DNA from: Victivallaceae bacterium
Lineage (GTDB): Bacteria > Verrucomicrobiota > Lentisphaeria > Victivallales > Victivallaceae
Length of the DNA stretch: 10,939 nucleotides
Reading direction: 5' to 3'
NCBI GenBank assembly: GCA_028698975.1
Contig: JAQVVK010000004.1
Span: forward strand, 1 to 10,939
Part shown: piece after piece, positions 7,289 to 10,939 of the stretch
How positions within the stretch are numbered: position 1 is the first letter of the stretch
Layout: each line of letters opens with the position of its first letter
The notes under the pieces: generated by a model
What the model saw: only the letters and a program-made list of their open reading frames with translations
Told to the model about the DNA's origin: nothing
Database searches by the model: none
Made by a program: the position numbers and the translations under genes

Positions 7289-8641
7289 ATGATAGACCGC
7301 AACGACATTTTTGAAACACTCAATATGATCCGCGAGGAGCGGCTCGATATTCGCACGGTGACCATGGGTATCTCGTTATGGGATTGCGGCGGAGACTCCG
7401 CCGACCGCGTGGCGGAGCGGATTTACGACAAAATAACTTCACGCGCCCGCGATCTGGTCAAGGTCTGCGCAACCATCGAAAAAGAATACGGCATACCGAT
7501 CATCAACAAGCGGGTTTCGGTTACTCCGATCGCGTTGGCGGCCGGTGCGCTCGACCGCGATGGCATGATCAAGGTGGCCAAAGCACTTGACCGGGCGGCG
7601 CACGAGCTTGGTATTAACTTCATCGGCGGTTACGGGGCGTTGGTGCAAAAGGGCTTTTCCAACGGCAGCCGCGAATTGATCGCCTCGATACCGGAAGCTC
7701 TTGCCGACACCGAACGGGTTTGTTCGTCGGTCAACGTTGCTTCGACCAAGGCCGGCATCAACATGGACGCGGTTGCGGAAATGGGGCGGGTGATACTTCG
7801 CACCGCCGAACTAACGCATAAAAAAGGAGCTATCGGCTGTGCCAAGTTGGTGGTTTTTGCCAATGCACCGGAAGACAATCCGTTTATGGCCGGGGCATTT
7901 CACGGAGTGGGCGAAGCAGAAACCGTAATAAATGTCGGGGTTTCGGGGCCGGGGGTGGTGGCATCGGCAATCCGTCGGGCGGGTGATGTCGATCTGACTG
8001 AAATCGCCGAAACGATCAAACGCACCGCCTTTAAGATTACGCGCATGGGGCAGTTGGTTGCGGAGGAGGCTTCGCGGCGGCTCAACGTGCCTTTCGGGAT
8101 TGTCGATCTCTCGCTTGCGCCGACTCCGGCGGTAGGCGACTCGGTGGCGGAAATACTGGAAAACATCGGTTTGGAAAAATGCGGCGGATGCGGCACAACG
8201 GCTGCGCTCGCCATGCTCAATGACGCGGTAAAAAAAGGCGGAGTGATGGCATCGTCGCATGTCGGCGGATTGTCTGGCGCGTTCATACCGGTCTCGGAAG
8301 ATGCCGGCATGATTGCGGCGGCCAGTTGCGGAGCATTGACTTTGGCAAAACTTGAAGCGATGACGGCGGTTTGTTCGGTTGGGCTTGACATGATAGCCAT
8401 ACCGGGCGACACTACGGCCGAGACCATATCCGGGGTGATTGCCGACGAAATGGCGATTGGCATGGTCAACTCAAAAACGACGGCAGTCCGTCTCATTCCT
8501 TTCGGCAAACCGGGGGACATGGTAACCTTTGGCGGTCTGCTTGGAGAGGCTCCGGTAATAGAGTTGCCGCGATACTCGCCATCGCGAATGATTCATCGTG
8601 GCGGCCGGATCCCCGCACCGATACAAAGCCTCAAAAACTAA
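7289..8641 (+). CDS. PFL-like family protein (DUF711/UPF0210)
   Basis: This 450-residue protein matches the family's usual length and its typical start (FETLNMIREERLDIRTVTMGISLWDC). Other conserved-looking stretches are NKRVSVTPIALAAG, NFIGGYGALVQKG, CSSVNVASTKAGINMD, the CGGCG cluster (Cys298 and Cys301) and GLDMIAIPGDT. Structures of relatives are described as resembling the pyruvate formate-lyase fold. I see no C-terminal glycyl-radical motif of the RVxGY type, and no activating-enzyme gene is nearby, so a glycyl-radical mechanism should not be assumed. To my knowledge the reaction is not established. The first gene of the operon, an ACT domain protein, ends 4 nt before this ATG. No clear Shine-Dalgarno is present, so re-initiation after the upstream stop is likely. 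The frame extends back to 7193, but family N termini place the start here. Confidence 0.9.
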   Translation: MIDRNDIFETLNMIREERLDIRTVTMGISLWDCGGDSADRVAERIYDKITSRARDLVKVCATIEKEYGIPIINKRVSVTPIALAAGALDRDGMIKVAKALDRAAHELGINFIGGYGALVQKGFSNGSRELIASIPEALADTERVCSSVNVASTKAGINMDAVAEMGRVILRTAELTHKKGAIGCAKLVVFANAPEDNPFMAGAFHGVGEAETVINVGVSGPGVVASAIRRAGDVDLTEIAETIKRTAFKITRMGQLVAEEASRRLNVPFGIVDLSLAPTPAVGDSVAEILENIGLEKCGGCGTTAALAMLNDAVKKGGVMASSHVGGLSGAFIPVSEDAGMIAAASCGALTLAKLEAMTAVCSVGLDMIAIPGDTTAETISGVIADEMAIGMVNSKTTAVRLIPFGKPGDMVTFGGLLGEAPVIELPRYSPSRMIHRGGRIPAPIQSLKN

Positions 8642-8716
8642 CTTGCGCCGCAGGAGGGGATCCCTGCCCAGCAGCCGCGTAAGCGGCGTTAGGTCAAGGG
8701 CTTTGCCCTTGCGCCG
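8642..8716. repeat. Hairpin cluster bracketed by a 9-nt direct repeat
   Basis: CTTGCGCCG occurs at 8642-8650 and again at 8708-8716. Between them lie three compact inverted repeats. AGGG/CCCT with a 3-nt loop is at 8655-8665. GCCGC/GCGGC with a GTAA loop is at 8674-8687. CAAGGGC/GCCCTTG with a TTT loop is at 8695-8711. No T-run follows any of them, so they are not canonical terminators. The look is that of a dispersed palindromic (REP-like) repeat immediately after a stop codon. Confidence 0.5.
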
Positions 8717-8718
8717 TA

Positions 8719-8757
8719 CTTTCCTTTCCCCGTGAAAGGATAGTTCGCAAAGGAAAG
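8719..8757. repeat. Inverted repeat with two alternative pairings
   Basis: CTTTCCTTT (8719-8727) is a perfect 9-nt inverted partner of AAAGGAAAG (8749-8757). The overlapping TCCTTTC (8722-8728) can instead pair with GAAAGGA (8734-8740), with a 5-nt loop. The two folds exclude each other. No open reading frame starts directly after it, so a regulatory role is unproven. Confidence 0.45.
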
Positions 8758-8880
8758 CGGTGACGTCGCGGCGGCTTCGCTCGCCTTGATCGAAATACAA
8801 TCATCATTATTGCAAATGCTCTGCTTTGCCACCGGGGGATAAATAGCGGGTGGCGTTAAGCCGCCCCGCAGATGTCGGCA

Positions 8881-8928
8881 AAAAAAACCGTACCATTCAT
8901 TTCCGTATCACGGAAAAGAAAAGTACGG
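8881..8928 (-). terminator. Intrinsic terminator of the NifU-domain gene
   Basis: On the minus strand, an extended hairpin (8928-8888) is followed at once by seven T (8887-8881). Its nested parts are CCGTAC/GTACGG outside, TTC/GAA in the middle, and TTCCGT/ACGGAA with a 3-nt loop at the tip, separated only by 2-nt mismatched steps. It lies 25 nt past the stop at 8954. On the plus strand no T-run follows. Confidence 0.8.
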
Positions 8929-8953
8929 CCCCTACCACAAAAAACAACGCAGA

Positions 8954-9184
8954 TTACAGAACCCGCTCCAGCACGATTTCCGGGTCGATCTCCTCGCGCA
9001 AAATGCGCTCCAGACCGCTCTTGATCGTCATGGTGGCGTGCGGACAGCCGCCACATGCTCCGCGCAACCGCAGACGCACCGTTTTTCCCTCGATCTCAAC
9101 GATTTCAAGGTCGCCGTTGTCTGCCTGAAGATGTACCCGAAGCTCTTCGAGCCGTTCGGTGATTTTTTTTGCCAGATCGTCCAT
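8954..9184 (-). CDS. NifU C-terminal domain iron-sulfur scaffold protein
   Basis: This 76-residue protein is a complete stand-alone NifU C-terminal (Nfu) domain. The N-terminal helix (about 1-17) leads to the family signature LQADNGDLEIVEIEG (19-33). After VRLRLRGACGGCPHATMTIK comes a last helix and strand. Cys44 and Cys47 form the CxxC that, in a dimer, holds a [4Fe-4S] cluster for delivery to client proteins in the cytoplasm. No IscU-like or ferredoxin-like domain is fused, and no suf/isc genes are nearby. The start is well set: AAAGGA (9197-9192) stands 7 nt upstream and a good promoter lies above it. The gene is monocistronic, with a strong terminator. Confidence 0.93.
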   Translation of the reverse strand: MDDLAKKITERLEELRVHLQADNGDLEIVEIEGKTVRLRLRGACGGCPHATMTIKSGLERILREEIDPEIVLERVL

Positions 9185-9191
9185 TTTTCCG

Positions 9192-9197
9192 TCCTTT
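9192..9197 (-). promoter_or_regulatory. Ribosome binding site of the NifU-domain gene
   Basis: AAAGGA on the minus strand, 7 nt before ATG 9184. It confirms the start and shows that this genome uses Shine-Dalgarno initiation for at least some genes. Confidence 0.7.
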
Positions 9198-9222
9198 CGG
9201 ATTGTGTGTTGTATACATTCAT

Positions 9223-9251
9223 ATTATATTGACAAAAGACCGTTTTTTCAA
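9223..9251 (-). promoter_or_regulatory. Sigma70-type promoter for the NifU-domain gene
   Basis: On the minus strand, -35 TTGAAA (9251-9246), a 17-nt spacer and a perfect -10 TATAAT (9228-9223) predict a start near 9216 and a leader of about 30 nt. It faces away from the ATPase gene at 9282. Confidence 0.75.
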
Positions 9252-9255
9252 GCCC

Positions 9256-9264
9256 TGATATGCT
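9256..9264 (+). promoter_or_regulatory. Possible extended -10 promoter for the ATPase gene
   Basis: TGATATGCT is an extended -10 (TGn then TATGCT). No -35 stands at normal spacing. Transcription would begin near 9271, leaving a leader of about 11 nt before ATG 9282 and no room for a ribosome binding site. Confidence 0.35.
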
Positions 9265-9281
9265 TTATTGCTTGAATTTTT

Positions 9282-10802
9282 ATGGAAAGCAAGGTACTTT
9301 ATCCAAGAACATGTCTTTTTATCAGCGGTGTCAATGTGCCATACGATCCAATTAAAATTCTGATCCTCGCGGTCTGGATATTCTCCGGGGCGTATGCGCT
9401 TAACGCCGCCGCCGCCGTCAACTGCCGACCGCGTCTGCGCGGCTGGTTCGATCTTATCGCCCTGCTGGCCGGCCCGGTAGTGATCGCCATTTTGTTTTGC
9501 CGCAGCTGGCTGATCGAAAACTTTTCCGGCGTTTTCGGCAAAAATGGCGAGATCAAACGCGACTTCGACATCGAAATTTTCGATTCACGCGGCCAGAAGG
9601 TGCTCGATATGGCCGACGCCGACGAAACCGGGCATGACTCAATATACATAACCAGAAAACTAATCTTTGACGCATTGTCCAAACGGGCCAGCGATATTTT
9701 TCTCGACCCCAAACCCGGTGAGGTCATTCAGGTGCGTTACCGCATCGACGGCGCGCTGCGCAAAGTGATGGATATTTCCGGTGACATCGGCGGCAGCGTC
9801 ATCAGTTCGATCAAGGTCTCCGCCGGAATGGACATTACCGAAAAACGCCGCCCGCAAGACGGCGCATTCAGCGCACGCACCGCCAAAGGCAGTGCCTCGT
9901 TTCGCGTCGCCAGCGTCGGCGCATTCGGCGGCGAAAAGATCGCGGTGCGCGTTCTGGCCTCCAGCGCAGGCCCGATGACGCTGCGCGACACCGGCGTGGA
10001 CCCGGATTCTCTTAGAACACTGCTTAACGCTATAAAAGTGCCGTCCGGCATGATCCTCATTTGCGGCCCTACCGGCAGCGGCAAGACTTCCACCTTGTAC
10101 GCCCTGCTCAAAGAGATCGACTACTCGATGAAAAACGTGATCTCCATCGAAGACCCGATCGAACATGTGGTCGAGGAGATCAGCCAGATGGAGGTCAACA
10201 ATCGCGCCGACATCACCTTTGCCAAACTTCTGCGCAACGCTCTGCGCCAAAATCCCGACGTTATCTGCCTCGGCGAGATACGCGACGACGAGACCGCCCA
10301 GATCGCGGTCAACGCCGCCCAGACCGGCCACCTCATCATCGCAACCGTGCACAGCAACGACAACATCGGCACCATCGACCGGCTGATGAATCTCGGTGTG
10401 CCGCTGCGCAGTCTGGCCGCCACCTTGCAGCTTATCGTTTCACAGCGGCTGGTGCGACGGCTGTGCCCGGCCTGCCGCCGCCGGGTCGCCATGTCGGCTG
10501 ATTTTGTCGATTATTTCCACCGGGCCGGTCTTGACCCGGACGGGGTTTGCGAGCCGGTCGGCTGCCGCGAATGCGACGGCACCGGGTTTTCGGGGCGGGT
10601 GGCGTTGTTCGACCTGCTGGTGATGAACAACTCTTTCCGTTCGCTTTTAGAGTCGGACAGCGCGACATTGAGCAGCATCAAGGAGGGGATCGACGTCGAA
10701 CACGGTGCTTCCGCGCTCGCATACGAGGGGTACAAGCTGGTCGCCGCCGGGGTCACTTCGCTGGCCGAAGTCCAGCGGGTGACGATGGATCTGGAGCAAT
10801 AA
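9282..10802 (+). CDS. GspE/PilB-family ATPase with N-terminal transmembrane hairpin
   Basis: This 506-residue protein is a type II secretion/type IV pilus assembly ATPase by every core motif. These are Walker A GPTGSGKT (262-269), the Asp box SIEDPIEH (288-295), Walker B with catalytic Glu in DVICLGEIRD (326-335), and the His box with His350 and His357. A tetracysteine zinc site has Cys395/398 and Cys428/431. The N2-like domain is present at about 118-230, with KRASDIFLDP where relatives usually have ASDIHLEP. The usual soluble N1 domain that docks on the inner-membrane platform is missing. Two hydrophobic helices, about 23-45 and 57-78, stand in its place, so the protein is likely membrane-anchored. 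Such ATPases power pseudopilus or pilus assembly. A small membrane protein follows after 3 nt. The start at 9282 lacks a ribosome binding site; a GTG at 9336 would still keep both helices. Confidence 0.9.
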   Translation: MESKVLYPRTCLFISGVNVPYDPIKILILAVWIFSGAYALNAAAAVNCRPRLRGWFDLIALLAGPVVIAILFCRSWLIENFSGVFGKNGEIKRDFDIEIFDSRGQKVLDMADADETGHDSIYITRKLIFDALSKRASDIFLDPKPGEVIQVRYRIDGALRKVMDISGDIGGSVISSIKVSAGMDITEKRRPQDGAFSARTAKGSASFRVASVGAFGGEKIAVRVLASSAGPMTLRDTGVDPDSLRTLLNAIKVPSGMILICGPTGSGKTSTLYALLKEIDYSMKNVISIEDPIEHVVEEISQMEVNNRADITFAKLLRNALRQNPDVICLGEIRDDETAQIAVNAAQTGHLIIATVHSNDNIGTIDRLMNLGVPLRSLAATLQLIVSQRLVRRLCPACRRRVAMSADFVDYFHRAGLDPDGVCEPVGCRECDGTGFSGRVALFDLLVMNNSFRSLLESDSATLSSIKEGIDVEHGASALAYEGYKLVAAGVTSLAEVQRVTMDLEQ

Positions 10803-10805
10803 ATT

Positions 10806-10939
10806 ATGATAAATCTGGCAATACTCGGATTCGCGCTGATCTGCGGACTGATCGGAGTCAAAAAGACGCCGGCCGGCTGCTGGTTCGCCATGTGGACTGT
10901 GGTCTTTGCCGTCTATACCGGAATATGGAGCGAACCGGC
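10806..10939 (+). CDS. N-terminal part of a small membrane protein, 3' partial
   Basis: This frame begins with ATG 10806, three bases after the ATPase stop, and is open to the right edge (44 codons plus 2 nt). It reads MINLAILGFALICGLIGVKK and then a second hydrophobic stretch, WFAMWTVVFAVYTGIW. Two membrane helices joined by a short basic loop are visible. It is somewhat like the start of CvpA-type proteins, but too little is present to assign it. The tight spacing implies an operon with the membrane-anchored ATPase, so it may be a membrane partner of it. No Shine-Dalgarno is evident ahead of it. Confidence 0.65.
   Translation, partial: MINLAILGFALICGLIGVKKTPAGCWFAMWTVVFAVYTGIWSEP

Larger units (their letters stand above)
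8713..8929. repeat. 217-bp segment with imperfect terminal inverted repeats
   Basis: The left arm at 8713-8729 (GCCGTACTTTCCTTTCC) matches the reverse complement of 8912-8929 with one substitution and one T insertion. The segment holds no convincing gene. It contains further hairpins at 8812-8829 (GCAAA...TTTGC with an inner GC pair) and 8848-8866 (GGGTGGC/GCCGCCC, one wobble). It could be a small non-autonomous element or a cluster of palindromes. No target-site duplication was recognised. Confidence 0.4.

Noticed and set aside
7289..8641. Glycyl-radical enzyme activity for the PFL-like protein
   Set aside because: No RVxGY-type C-terminal glycine motif and no radical SAM activase gene in the window. 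The family name reflects fold similarity only.
8471..8800. Minus-strand reading frame of 109 codons across the end of the PFL-like gene and the hairpin cluster
   Set aside because: No Shine-Dalgarno or family resemblance, and it runs antisense through a solid gene and through palindromic repeats. It looks like translated repeat sequence.
9229..9234. TTGACA as a plus-strand -35 for the ATPase gene
   Set aside because: The position 17 nt downstream reads GCCCTG, and the nearest -10-like box is 24 nt away. The bases are the spacer of the minus-strand NifU-gene promoter.
1..10939. CRISPR array, tRNA, rRNA, insertion sequence or phage genes
   Set aside because: No regularly spaced repeats, cloverleaf-like segments, transposase or integrase motifs were found on either strand by reading.

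Overview
The window is GC-rich coding DNA from a bacterium with a diderm-type envelope. It carries a predicted lipoprotein, single-pass membrane proteins with large extracytoplasmic parts, and a type II secretion/type IV pilus ATPase. The gene mix and style (long unrecognised membrane proteins, an ACT + PFL-like pair, AzlCD, a lone NifU C-terminal domain protein) would fit a PVC-group gut or anaerobic lineage such as Lentisphaerae. That is an impression from content, not a demonstrated placement. Several sigma70-type promoters with 17-nt spacers can be read directly.

Layout. 1-4106 (+): two translationally coupled genes of unknown function, each with one transmembrane helix; the first is open at the left edge. 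4075-4797 (-): a ComF-type phosphoribosyltransferase, whose 3' end overlaps the second unknown gene tail to tail by 32 nt. 4841-5827 (+): an unrecognised lipoprotein, divergent from comF. Its promoter overlaps the comF promoter, and its start codon falls where transcription should begin. 5855-6912 (-): azlC and azlD, overlapping by 4 nt, for branched-chain amino acid export. 7015-8641 (+): a small ACT-domain regulator followed by a PFL-like DUF711 protein, a widely conserved pair. 8642-8953: a gene-free stretch packed with hairpins and short repeats, ending in a strong terminator for the gene to its right. 8954-9184 (-): a NifU C-terminal-domain scaffold protein. 9282-10802 (+): a GspE/PilB-family ATPase with an unusual N-terminal transmembrane hairpin in place of the usual soluble N-terminal domain. 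It is followed after 3 nt by the start of a small membrane protein cut by the right edge.

There is no single large island here. Most of the window is short housekeeping or accessory operons arranged divergently, with regulatory DNA in three compact divergent promoter regions (about 4798-4859, 6913-7014 and 9185-9281). The parts that recognised families do not explain are the two unknown membrane proteins, the lipoprotein, the membrane-anchored ATPase with its partner, and the structured 8642-8930 segment. No rRNA, tRNA, CRISPR array, insertion sequence or phage gene was seen.
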